Source: an uncultured Pelagibacteraceae bacterium
Lineage (GTDB): Bacteria > Pseudomonadota > Alphaproteobacteria > Pelagibacterales > Pelagibacteraceae
Direction of reading: 5' to 3'
NCBI GenBank assembly: GCA_902585265.1
Contig: CACICY010000001.1
Coordinates: 1-64,000 of the forward strand
DNA: 64,000 nt
In this document: piece after piece, positions 56,181-64,000 of the stretch
How positions within the stretch are numbered: position 1 is the stretch's first letter
Layout: each line of letters opens with the position of its first letter
The notes under the pieces: generated by a model
Seen by the model: the letters and a program-made list of their open reading frames with translations, nothing else
Told to the model about the DNA's origin: nothing
Database searches by the model: none
Program-made: the position numbers and the translations under genes

Positions 56181-58837
56181 TTTTTTTTTATTTGAGCTTG
56201 AGCTGCCGCTAATCTTGCAACTGGAACTCTGTAAGGAGAACAAGACACATAATCTAATCCAGTTTTTGAACAAAATTCTATACTTTTAGGATCTCCACCA
56301 TGCTCACCACAGATTCCAAGCTTAATTTTTTTGTTTTGTTTTCTTCCTTTGTCAGTTGCAATTTTTATTAAGTCTCCAACTCCATCATCAATTGATACAA
56401 AAGGATCAATGTCAAAAATTTTGTTCTCAATATAATCATTTAGAAATTTACCACTATCATCTCTACTAATTCCAAATGTAGTTTGAGTTAAATCATTAGT
56501 TCCAAAACTAAAAAATTCAGCGTGTCTAGCGATATCTTTTGCCTTTATTGCTGCTCTTGGCAATTCAATCATTGTTCCAACTAAAAAATCAATTTTAATT
56601 TTATTTGCATCTTGAACTTTTTTTGCAACCCTAATGACTAAATCTTTCATGATTTTTATTTCTGCTTCTGTTGAAACTAAAGGTATCATGATTTCAGGCA
56701 TTGTTGATTGAATTTTTTGTTTTTTACATTCCACTAAAGCCTCAAAAATTGCAGTACACTGCATCTCATAAATTTCAGGGAATGAAATTGCTAATCTACA
56801 ACCTCTATGACCCAGCATTGGGTTTTGTTCATGAAGTTCTGAAATTCTAACTTCAAGTTCTTTAACAGGAATATTTAGTGAAACTGCAACATCATTAATT
56901 TCATTTGTACTTTTTGGTAAAAATTCATGTAAAGGTGGGTCTAGTAACCTTACTGTTACAGGTAAACCTTTCATAATTTTAAATATTTCAATAAAATCTT
57001 TTTTTTGATGTGGTAATAACTTTTTAAGTGCATTAGATCGATCTTCAATTGTTTTTGATAGTATCATTTCTCTTACTGATAAAATTCTTTCCTCGTCAAA
57101 AAACATATGTTCAGTTCTACACAAACCAATACCCTCTGCACCAAATTCTCTAGCAGTTTTGCTATCCAATGGCGTCTCAGAATTAGTTCTAATTTTTAAT
57201 TTTCTAAAATCATCAGACCAACTCATTATTTTTGAAAAATCACCTGATATTTCTGGTTTAACTGTTTTTACCTCACCAATAATTATTCTGCCTGTTGAAC
57301 CATCGATTGTAATAATCTCACCCTCTTTAATTACTTTATTGTTTGTTTTGAATAATTTATTTTCATAATCAATTTCTATTTCACTAGATCCGGAAACACA
57401 TGGTCGTCCCATCCCTCTAGCAACTACTGCAGCATGACTTGTCATACCTCCTCTTGAAGTAAGTATTCCTTTTGCTGCGTGCATACCATGTATATCTTCT
57501 GGTGAAGTTTCTACACGAACTAATATTGTACTTTGCATCATACTATTTAGTCTTTCGGCCTCTTCAGATGTGAAAACAACTTTTCCACTTGCAGCACCAG
57601 GTGATGCGGGTAAGCCTGACCCAATTATTTCTAAGTTCGCTTCCTCATCTAAAGTTGGATGAAGTAAAGTGTCTAAAGAACTTGGTTCTATTCGCAGTAT
57701 TGCATCTTTTTTATTAATCAATTTTTCTTTAACCATATCTACAGCTATTTTTACAGCAGACTTAGCTGTTCGTTTTCCAGAACGTGTTTGAAGCATCCAA
57801 AGTTTTTTATTTTCAACAGTAAACTCCACATCCTGCATATCTTTGTAATGTTTTTCTAACTTATTTAGAATATTTTTTAATTGCTTGTAAGTTGCTGGCA
57901 TTGCCTCTTCCATTGACTTAAGAGTTTCTTTTGATTCAACTCTAGCTTTTTTTGTAATATGTTGTGGTGTTCTGGTTCCGGCAACAACATCCTCTCCTTG
58001 CGCATTTATTAAATATTCTCCGTAAATATTTTTGGCTCCATCTGATGGATTTCTAGTAAAAACTACGCCAGTTGCACAATCATTGCCCATATTTCCAAAA
58101 ACCATTGATTGAATATTAACTGCTGTACCCCAATTAGATGGTATTTGATTTAATTTTCTATAGACTTTTGCTCTATGACTTTCCCAAGATAAAAAGACAG
58201 CACTTATAGCTCCCACTAATTGTTCTTTGACGTTTTGAGGAAAATCTTTTTTTGTTTTTTCTTTTACAATGTTTTTAAAATCTTTTATTAAAGCTTCCCA
58301 ATCATACTCATCTAATTCTGTGTCTAGTAACACCCCTTTTGTTAATTTATAGTTCTCAATTATATCCTCAAAGTGATAACCTTCGATTCCCAATACAACA
58401 TTAGAATACATTTGAATAAAACGCCTATAACTATCATTTGCAAATCTTAAATTTGAAGTTTTTTTTGCAAGTGCTATTACTGTATTATCGTTAAGACCTA
58501 GATTTAAAATTGTATCCATCATACCAGGCATAGAAACTCTAGCTCCAGATCTTACAGAAACTAGAAGAGGATTTTTTATATCTCCAAATTTTTTTCCTGA
58601 GTCTTTTTCAATAAGTTTTAATTCTTTACTTATTTCATTAAGTATTTTTTTATTTAATTTTTTTTTATTCTTATAAAACAAGTCACATACCTCTGTAGAT
58701 ATTGTAAAACCGGGAGGTACAGGTAGCCCCATTCTTCCCATCTCAGAAAGATTTGCACCTTTACCACCAAGAATATTTTTTGGCAGTTTAATTTTTTTTA
58801 TTTTATTTGATTTAAAATTAAATATAAATTTTTTCAT
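56177..58837 (-). CDS. ppdK: Pyruvate, phosphate dikinase PpdK
   Basis: About 886 aa from the ATG at 58837, which is 1 bp past the glyS stop; an ATG at 58846 would overlap glyS. The N-terminal ATP-grasp domain has GGKGANLSEM and VSVRSGARVSMPGMMDTILNLG, the phosphohistidine domain has GGMTSHAAVVARGMGRPCVSG (His in TSHA), and the C-terminal PEP domain ends with LGICGEHGGDP. It interconverts pyruvate+ATP+Pi and PEP+AMP+PPi, so it can replace pyruvate kinase or PEP synthase. Cotranscribed with glyQS. Confidence 0.97.
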   Translation of the reverse strand: MKKFIFNFKSNKIKKIKLPKNILGGKGANLSEMGRMGLPVPPGFTISTEVCDLFYKNKKKLNKKILNEISKELKLIEKDSGKKFGDIKNPLLVSVRSGARVSMPGMMDTILNLGLNDNTVIALAKKTSNLRFANDSYRRFIQMYSNVVLGIEGYHFEDIIENYKLTKGVLLDTELDEYDWEALIKDFKNIVKEKTKKDFPQNVKEQLVGAISAVFLSWESHRAKVYRKLNQIPSNWGTAVNIQSMVFGNMGNDCATGVVFTRNPSDGAKNIYGEYLINAQGEDVVAGTRTPQHITKKARVESKETLKSMEEAMPATYKQLKNILNKLEKHYKDMQDVEFTVENKKLWMLQTRSGKRTAKSAVKIAVDMVKEKLINKKDAILRIEPSSLDTLLHPTLDEEANLEIIGSGLPASPGAASGKVVFTSEEAERLNSMMQSTILVRVETSPEDIHGMHAAKGILTSRGGMTSHAAVVARGMGRPCVSGSSEIEIDYENKLFKTNNKVIKEGEIITIDGSTGRIIIGEVKTVKPEISGDFSKIMSWSDDFRKLKIRTNSETPLDSKTAREFGAEGIGLCRTEHMFFDEERILSVREMILSKTIEDRSNALKKLLPHQKKDFIEIFKIMKGLPVTVRLLDPPLHEFLPKSTNEINDVAVSLNIPVKELEVRISELHEQNPMLGHRGCRLAISFPEIYEMQCTAIFEALVECKKQKIQSTMPEIMIPLVSTEAEIKIMKDLVIRVAKKVQDANKIKIDFLVGTMIELPRAAIKAKDIARHAEFFSFGTNDLTQTTFGISRDDSGKFLNDYIENKIFDIDPFVSIDDGVGDLIKIATDKGRKQNKKIKLGICGEHGGDPKSIEFCSKTGLDYVSCSPYRVPVARLAAAQAQIKKN

Positions 58838-58838
58838 A

Positions 58839-60902
58839 CTAAGCATCTATTTTTGAAAAGTTAAAATAATTATCAAAAGTTTTACACAACATATTTAATA
58901 ATTCTAATCTATTTTTTTTAATTATTATATCTTCATCATTAACAATAACATTATCAAAAAAATCGTTTACCTCATTCTTAATACTTGATAAAATTTTTAA
59001 ACTCTCCTCGTAATTTTCGTCTTTCCCAATACTCAAAAAATATTTTCTTATATCATTTATTTTTTTATATAATTTTTTCTCATAATCATTTTTAAATAAA
59101 CCTGGATCCGCAAAGCCAAGGGATTCAGTAGACATTTTTTCTTCAGTATTTAATATATTTGAAGATCTTTTGTATGCTGCAATAGTTTCAAAGCCGATTT
59201 CTCTTTTAATATTCTTATTTAAACATATAGATTTTTTATAAGCCTTTAATATATCATCTAATCCAAGCAAAAATGTTGAGCTTTCAATTATATCTTGTCT
59301 TATTTTTTTTTCTTTTAAATAATTTTTTAATCTTTCAATTATAAAATCACTTAATTCGTTTTGTATCTTTTTAATATCAAATTCATAGCCCTGGTCTCTA
59401 TATACTGAACAAGTGTAAACAATTAAATCTTTTAGTTTGATTTTTATTTCATTTTCAACAATTAATCTGACAAGACTTATAGCCATTCTTCTTATGGCAT
59501 ATGGGTCTTTTGAACTAGTAGGTTTCAGATTAATTCCAAAAAAACCAACTAATGAGTCTAGTTTATCGCTTAAAGATAAAGCAACACTGTACATTTTTTT
59601 TGGTAATTTGCTTTCCATTCCGTTAGGCAAATATTGTTCGGATACAGCAAGACAAACTTCTTTATCAAACCCTTGAAACCTTGCAAGATGACCTCCAACA
59701 ATGCCTTGGAGTTCTGGAAACTCTCCAACAAGATCAGACATTAAATCAACTTTACAAATTGATGAAGCTATTTCAATTTTATCTTTGCTAATTAAAAAAT
59801 CATCAGAAATTAATGATGATAACTTTCTCATACGCTGAATTTTGTCAAAGTAAGATCCTAAACCTTTAAAATAATTTATATTTTTTAATTTATCTACTTG
59901 TTTAACTAAATTTTGGGTTTTATTTTTTTCCCAAAAAAACTCAGCATCGTTTAATCTTGCTTCTATCACTCTCTCATTTCCCAATTTAACAAATCCTTTA
60001 GTGTCTTTAATATCTGAAACTACAAAAAAATTATTTGTAAGATTATTTTTTTTATCAAAAGTTGGTAAATATTTTTGATGACTTTGCATAGTCGTAATCA
60101 ATATTTCACTTGGTATATTTAAAAATTTTTTGTCAAAATCACATACAATTACCGCTGGCTTTTCAACTATATTTACTATTTCATCTATAAGCCTATCATT
60201 CTGTTCGATTTTTAAATTTTTTTTATTAATTATTTCATCAATCTTATTCTGTATTATTTTTTTTCTTAAATCCTGATCAATTAAAATACCTTTTTGTTTA
60301 AAAAATTTTAAATACGAATGAAAGTCATTAAAAATTTTCATACCTTCTTCTAGTGATTTGTCTATAAAAGTTTTGTTGGAGCTATTTATGTGGTTAAAAT
60401 CAAAATTTAGGGGTTTTTTATTAAATATTGCTAAAATAGATTTAAGAGGTCTTCCCCAATAAAGATCATAATTTGCCCATTTCATTGATTTATTCCAAGT
60501 AATCTTTTTTAAGATTTCGCTTAAATTTTTTTCTAGTAAATCTGAAACTTTTATTTTTCTAGACTTTTTATTAAAAAAATAAAATTCACCTTTCTCAGTA
60601 TTTTTTTTAAAGATTTTTTCTAATGTTGTATTGTTTGATCTAATAAATCCCTCTAATGCTTTTTCAGGAGCATTAACATTTGGGCCTTTAATTTCCTCTG
60701 AGCTTAATTTGATTTCATTAGGGATTTTATCAACATGTAGAACTAATCTATTTGGTGTTGAATAAACATTGAAATTTTCATTGAATTTGATTTGGTTATC
60801 AATAAAAAAATTTTTAATATTTTTTTTTAATTCATTCCTTGCGTTTATTTGAAGCCTTGCAGGAATTTCCTCACTAAATAGCTCTACAAATAATTCTGAC
60901 AT
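58839..60902 (-). CDS. glyS: Glycyl-tRNA synthetase beta chain
   Basis: A 687-aa beta subunit of the tetrameric bacterial GlyRS. Its N terminus SELFVELFSEEIPARLQ is a family signature, ITTMQSHQKYLPTF lies in the central HD-like region, and DPYAIRRMAISLVRLIVEN follows. It contributes tRNA recognition. It overlaps the stop of glyQ by one base. Confidence 0.96.
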   Translation of the reverse strand: MSELFVELFSEEIPARLQINARNELKKNIKNFFIDNQIKFNENFNVYSTPNRLVLHVDKIPNEIKLSSEEIKGPNVNAPEKALEGFIRSNNTTLEKIFKKNTEKGEFYFFNKKSRKIKVSDLLEKNLSEILKKITWNKSMKWANYDLYWGRPLKSILAIFNKKPLNFDFNHINSSNKTFIDKSLEEGMKIFNDFHSYLKFFKQKGILIDQDLRKKIIQNKIDEIINKKNLKIEQNDRLIDEIVNIVEKPAVIVCDFDKKFLNIPSEILITTMQSHQKYLPTFDKKNNLTNNFFVVSDIKDTKGFVKLGNERVIEARLNDAEFFWEKNKTQNLVKQVDKLKNINYFKGLGSYFDKIQRMRKLSSLISDDFLISKDKIEIASSICKVDLMSDLVGEFPELQGIVGGHLARFQGFDKEVCLAVSEQYLPNGMESKLPKKMYSVALSLSDKLDSLVGFFGINLKPTSSKDPYAIRRMAISLVRLIVENEIKIKLKDLIVYTCSVYRDQGYEFDIKKIQNELSDFIIERLKNYLKEKKIRQDIIESSTFLLGLDDILKAYKKSICLNKNIKREIGFETIAAYKRSSNILNTEEKMSTESLGFADPGLFKNDYEKKLYKKINDIRKYFLSIGKDENYEESLKILSSIKNEVNDFFDNVIVNDEDIIIKKNRLELLNMLCKTFDNYFNFSKIDA

Positions 60903-61774
60903 TAACTTTGGCTTTCAATCCAAACTTTCCCAATTGATTTAGTTAGTTCCCTTATTCTTGCAATATATTCAGCCCTTTGTGCTACACTAATCACCCCTCT
61001 TGCATCTAAAATATTGAAGACATGACTACATTTTAAACATTGATCATAAGCTGGAAGAGAAATCTTTTTTTCAACTAATAATTTTGTTTCTTCTTCAAGC
61101 ATTTCAAATATTTTAAATAAATTATCAGTATTGGCATATTCAAAATTATATGCTGAAAATTCTTTCTCTGACTGATGAAAAACATCCTTGTAAGTAATTC
61201 CTTCATCATTCCAAATTAAGTCAAAAACACTTTTTTTGTTTTGAATAAACATGCACAATCTCTCTAATCCATATGTAATTTCAACAGATACAGGTTTACA
61301 TTCAACTCCAGCCATTTGTTGGAAATAGGTAAATTGTGTAACTTCCATTCCATCACACCAAACTTCCCATCCAAGACCTGCCGCTCCTAATGTAGGACTT
61401 TCCCAGTCATCTTCAACAAACCTTATATCGTGTTCCTCATGATTAATACCTATTGATGACAAGCTATTAAAATACATCTTTTTTATTTCTTTTGGTGAAG
61501 GTTTAATTAAAACTTGGAATTGATAGTAATGTTGCAATCTATTAGGGTTGTCACCATATCTTCCATCAGTCGGACGGCGTGATGGTTGAACATATGCAGT
61601 TTTCCATGGTTTTGGGCCAAGCGATCTTAAAGTGGTTGCTGGATGGAATGTCCCAGCACCGACCTCTAGGTCGTACGGTTGTAATATTACACAACCTTTT
61701 TTAGACCAGTACTTTTGTAAGTTAAAGATTGTATCTTGAAAAGATAAAATTTTTTTTTTTATTTTAGAGACCAT
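60902..61774 (-). CDS. glyQ: Glycyl-tRNA synthetase alpha chain
   Basis: A 290-aa class-II catalytic subunit: [29 protein letters not shown] opens it and the [31 protein letters not shown] block is diagnostic. It charges tRNA-Gly with GlyS. It overlaps sohB by 11 bp and precedes glyS directly, the standard glyQS order. Confidence 0.97.
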   Translation of the reverse strand: MVSKIKKKILSFQDTIFNLQKYWSKKGCVILQPYDLEVGAGTFHPATTLRSLGPKPWKTAYVQPSRRPTDGRYGDNPNRLQHYYQFQVLIKPSPKEIKKMYFNSLSSIGINHEEHDIRFVEDDWESPTLGAAGLGWEVWCDGMEVTQFTYFQQMAGVECKPVSVEITYGLERLCMFIQNKKSVFDLIWNDEGITYKDVFHQSEKEFSAYNFEYANTDNLFKIFEMLEEETKLLVEKKISLPAYDQCLKCSHVFNILDARGVISVAQRAEYIARIRELTKSIGKVWIESQS

Positions 61775-62573
61775 ACCTTTGCCAGATTGATCTTTCTTCT
61801 AATACACTAATTATTTTATCAGTATAATTTTCAGAAGATGCTAGCTTTTTTGATAACCATCCTTTACTTTTTTCAAATTTCTTAATTTCTAAATCATCTC
61901 CGTATTTCTCTCTTAATATTTGATCTGCATTTCCTATTCCATCGATTAGCCCTAATTCTTTTGCTTTTTTTCCTGCCCAAAATTCTCCAGAGAAAAGTTC
62001 AATACCAGAGTTTTTGTTTAGTTTTTCTTTTCTGCTTTCTTCAACAACATCTATAAAATCTTGATGAATTTCTAATTGGATATTTTTTAAACGATTAATA
62101 TCTTCTTCTTTTTCATCCAAAAAAGGATCTAAAGTGCTCTTATTTTTTCCAGCGGTATAAATTCTTCTTTCAATCCCAATTTTTTCAATAAAATTTTTAA
62201 AACCAAATGAAGCAGAAATAACTCCGATAGATCCTATGATTGAGCTTGAGTTAGCATAAATTTCATCACCAGCACATGCAATAAGATATCCTCCAGATGC
62301 TACCACATCCTCAGCAAAAATAATTACTTTCTTTTTTGTTTTCTTAGATTGTTCTTTTATTAATTTACATATCAAATGTGATTGTACTGGGGATCCACCA
62401 GGTGAATTGATTGTAATTGCAACGGCTAATGCTTTCTTTACTGAAAAAGCCTTTTTTATAATTTCTTCTTCACTTGAATATTCTATTCCTTGTCTGAACC
62501 TTCCAACATTTCCTATAACTCCTGATAATTTGAGGTGACTTATTATCTTTTTTTTTTTAAAAAATGAGAACAT
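61764..62573 (-). CDS. S49-family peptidase (SppA/SohB-like)
   Basis: A 269-aa short SppA-type signal-peptide peptidase. The family segment [14 protein letters not shown] precedes the nucleophile serine in [29 protein letters not shown], and the catalytic lysine is likely in the [12 protein letters not shown] loop. No obvious membrane helix precedes the domain; only a short hydrophobic start (MFSFFKKKK) is seen, so its membrane attachment is unclear. It is the first gene of the sohB-glyQ-glyS-ppdK unit, divergent from ispB. Confidence 0.9.
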   Translation of the reverse strand: MFSFFKKKKIISHLKLSGVIGNVGRFRQGIEYSSEEEIIKKAFSVKKALAVAITINSPGGSPVQSHLICKLIKEQSKKTKKKVIIFAEDVVASGGYLIACAGDEIYANSSSIIGSIGVISASFGFKNFIEKIGIERRIYTAGKNKSTLDPFLDEKEEDINRLKNIQLEIHQDFIDVVEESRKEKLNKNSGIELFSGEFWAGKKAKELGLIDGIGNADQILREKYGDDLEIKKFEKSKGWLSKKLASSENYTDKIISVLEERSIWQRYGL

Positions 62574-62641
62574 TAGAATTGTTATAAGTTTTTTAAATAT
62601 ATTATAAACCCTAGTTATAATTAAAGAATAAGGTGCGTCAA

Positions 62642-62672
62642 TTGATAAGTATATTAATAAATTGGATATAAT
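62642..62672 (+). promoter_or_regulatory. Promoter of ispB, giving a near-leaderless transcript
   Basis: A perfect TATAAT (62667-62672) is preceded by TTGATA (62642-62647) with a 19-bp spacer. The ATG is at 62684, so the expected mRNA 5' leader is only about 5 nt. Confidence 0.6.
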
Positions 62673-62683
62673 AGTTTTAATTA

Positions 62684-63697
62684 ATGGGAACTGTAATACA
62701 GCTAAAAAAACAAATTAATAATTCATATGTAGATTTAAAAAATTCGGTCGATGATAAATTGATTCTAGTTGAAGAAAAAATCAATTCTAGACTAGCAAGT
62801 AAAGTTGAATTAGTTCAAAAGATGACCAAGTATCATTTAAAAACTGGTGGAAAAAGACTTAGAGCACTCTTAACCTTGCAATGTGCTAAAATTTGTGAAT
62901 ATCAAAAAGGATTAAGAGATGTAAATCTTGCCGCTTGTGTAGAACTTATACATGCAGCTACTTTAATGCATGATGATGTAATAGATAGTGCTGACATTAG
63001 AAGAGGCAAAAAAACACTAAATACAATCTGGGGAAATCATTCCTCAATTTTGGTAGGTGATTATTTGCTGAGCAAATGTTTTGAAATGATGGTAGAAGAC
63101 GGGAATTTAGAAATATTAAAACTATTAGCAGCTACATCATCTGAAATTGCCCAAGGAGAAGTCCTTCAGTTACAACATAATAAAGAAATTGATATCTTGG
63201 AAGAAACATATCTAAATATTATTTCATCTAAAACTGCGTCTTTATTTGCAGCAGCAACTAAAGTTGGAGCAATTATTGCTGAAAAAGATTTTAAATATAA
63301 AAATGCTTTGGAATTTTATGGAAAAAACTTAGGACTTACATTTCAAATAGCAGATGACACATTAGACTACAATTCTGAATTAAAATTATTTGGAAAAAAT
63401 ATTGGCAATGACTTTTACGAAGGTAAAGTAACTTTGCCTTTAATTTTGCTTTATCAAAAGGTTAATAAATTTGAAAAAGAAAAATTAAAATTTTTTTTTG
63501 AAAAAGATATTCGTGAAAAACAAGATTTAGAGTATGTCCTAGATTTAATAAAAAAAAATAATATTATTAATGATTGTTATAAAAAAGCAGAACATTATAT
63601 TAATTTAGCTTCCAATTCTTTGAGTGTATTTGAAGAGTCTGAAGAAAAAAATATTTTAAGAAGCTTAACATCTTTTAGTATTGAAAGAAATTTTTAG
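62684..63697 (+). CDS. ispB: Polyprenyl diphosphate synthase (octaprenyl-type, IspB family)
   Basis: A 337-aa trans-prenyltransferase that makes the ubiquinone side chain. The first Asp-rich motif is in LMHDDVIDSADIRRGK, with GGKRLRALLTL before it, and the second is in FQIADDTLDYNSEL. Length and motifs fit IspB/long-chain enzymes more than GGPP synthase, but chain length cannot be fixed by eye. It overlaps the end of convergent pdxH by 4 bp. Confidence 0.93.
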   Translation: MGTVIQLKKQINNSYVDLKNSVDDKLILVEEKINSRLASKVELVQKMTKYHLKTGGKRLRALLTLQCAKICEYQKGLRDVNLAACVELIHAATLMHDDVIDSADIRRGKKTLNTIWGNHSSILVGDYLLSKCFEMMVEDGNLEILKLLAATSSEIAQGEVLQLQHNKEIDILEETYLNIISSKTASLFAAATKVGAIIAEKDFKYKNALEFYGKNLGLTFQIADDTLDYNSELKLFGKNIGNDFYEGKVTLPLILLYQKVNKFEKEKLKFFFEKDIREKQDLEYVLDLIKKNNIINDCYKKAEHYINLASNSLSVFEESEEKNILRSLTSFSIERNF

Positions 63698-64000
63698 GGA
63701 CTTAACAACACTTTTGTCCATTTTTTGGTTTGTCTAATATATTTTAATCTTTCATGAATTCTATTCTGTCCATCTAACCAAAATTCAATTTCTTTTGGCT
63801 TGATTCTCCAACCAGACCAATGTTTGGGTCGAGGTATCTTATTTTTGTTTGGGAATTTTTGCTTAAATTCCTCAATGGACTTATATAAATCTTGTCTTTC
63901 TTTTAAAATAGAACTTTGCTTTGAGGCCCAGGCACCAATTCTGCTTCCGTAAGCTCTTGAATTATAATAATCATCAGCTTCTTTTTTTGATACCTTAGTT
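63694..64000 (-). CDS. pdxH: Pyridoxamine 5'-phosphate oxidase, C-terminal part (cut by window edge)
   Basis: Translation of the minus strand gives an open frame that ends at 63694 and contains RPKHWSGWRIKPKEIEFW, the PdxH C-terminal signature, followed by the RIHERLKY and WTKVLLSP end. The gene runs beyond the window. PdxH makes pyridoxal 5'-phosphate from PNP/PMP with FMN. The fragment is not truncated by mutation. Confidence 0.92.
   Translation of the reverse strand, partial: TKVSKKEADDYYNSRAYGSRIGAWASKQSSILKERQDLYKSIEEFKQKFPNKNKIPRPKHWSGWRIKPKEIEFWLDGQNRIHERLKYIRQTKKWTKVLLSP

Overview
The window looks like a chromosome segment of a streamlined marine alphaproteobacterium, most likely SAR11 (Pelagibacterales). 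The DNA is strongly AT-rich, intergenic gaps are a few bases to a few tens of bases with many start/stop overlaps, branched-chain-amino-acid-type ABC transporters and small exporters are abundant, and the tmRNA gene is circularly permuted, as in alphaproteobacteria. The SAR11 assignment is inference from these traits; no database was searched.

Layout. 1-5.7 kb (+): a probable catabolic operon (flavin monooxygenase tail, ThDP-dependent enzyme, DUF1185 protein, alpha/beta hydrolase, aldehyde dehydrogenase, DMT permease). 5.7-20.2 kb: a transport block with two branched-chain-type ABC systems, AzlCD, two LysE-type exporters, plus a ProC-like reductase, a glutarate 2-hydroxylase (GlaH/CsiD) and an exported pentapeptide-repeat protein. 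20.3-31.5 kb: glutaredoxin, a DUF1479 dioxygenase-like protein, a stand-alone inverse-autotransporter barrel next to an exported Ala/Ser/Thr-rich protein, MsrB, an HDAC-like amidohydrolase, a 2-hydroxyacid dehydrogenase, a DMT permease, a fused indolepyruvate:ferredoxin oxidoreductase and a DadA-like dehydrogenase. 31.6-46.6 kb (all -): hflKC-DUF2065-degP-miaA, then ilvB-ilvH-ilvC-leuA, then mreBCD-mrdA-rodA. 46.7-48.4 kb: mrp and thyX. 54.2-64 kb: tRNA-Leu(GAG), nadA-nadC, sohB-glyQ-glyS-ppdK, ispB and the end of pdxH.

The outstanding region is 48,721-54,182. The permuted ssrA gene ends in a hairpin whose sequence is repeated, 26 bp identical, 5,436 bp further on. Between the copies lie a tyrosine integrase, a primase-polymerase/RecA-like ATPase fusion, a terminase small subunit and three small unknown genes, all in one direction, with no large terminase, portal, capsid, tail or lysis gene. 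That is the layout of a phage satellite (PICI-like, or of the kind described from marine virus particles as phage-parasitizing mobile elements): it can excise and replicate with its own primase-helicase and redirect a helper phage's packaging with its own TerS. Both ends carry ACTCG-type repeats spaced exactly 11 bp, as expected of integrase arm or excisionase sites. Integration has kept the ssrA hairpin but moved its native T-tract to the far end of the element, so ssrA transcription may run into the integrase gene.

Most host genes are ordinary and confidently named. The least certain are the substrate of the first operon, the transport specificities, the exported 239-aa protein, and the small genes of the satellite.
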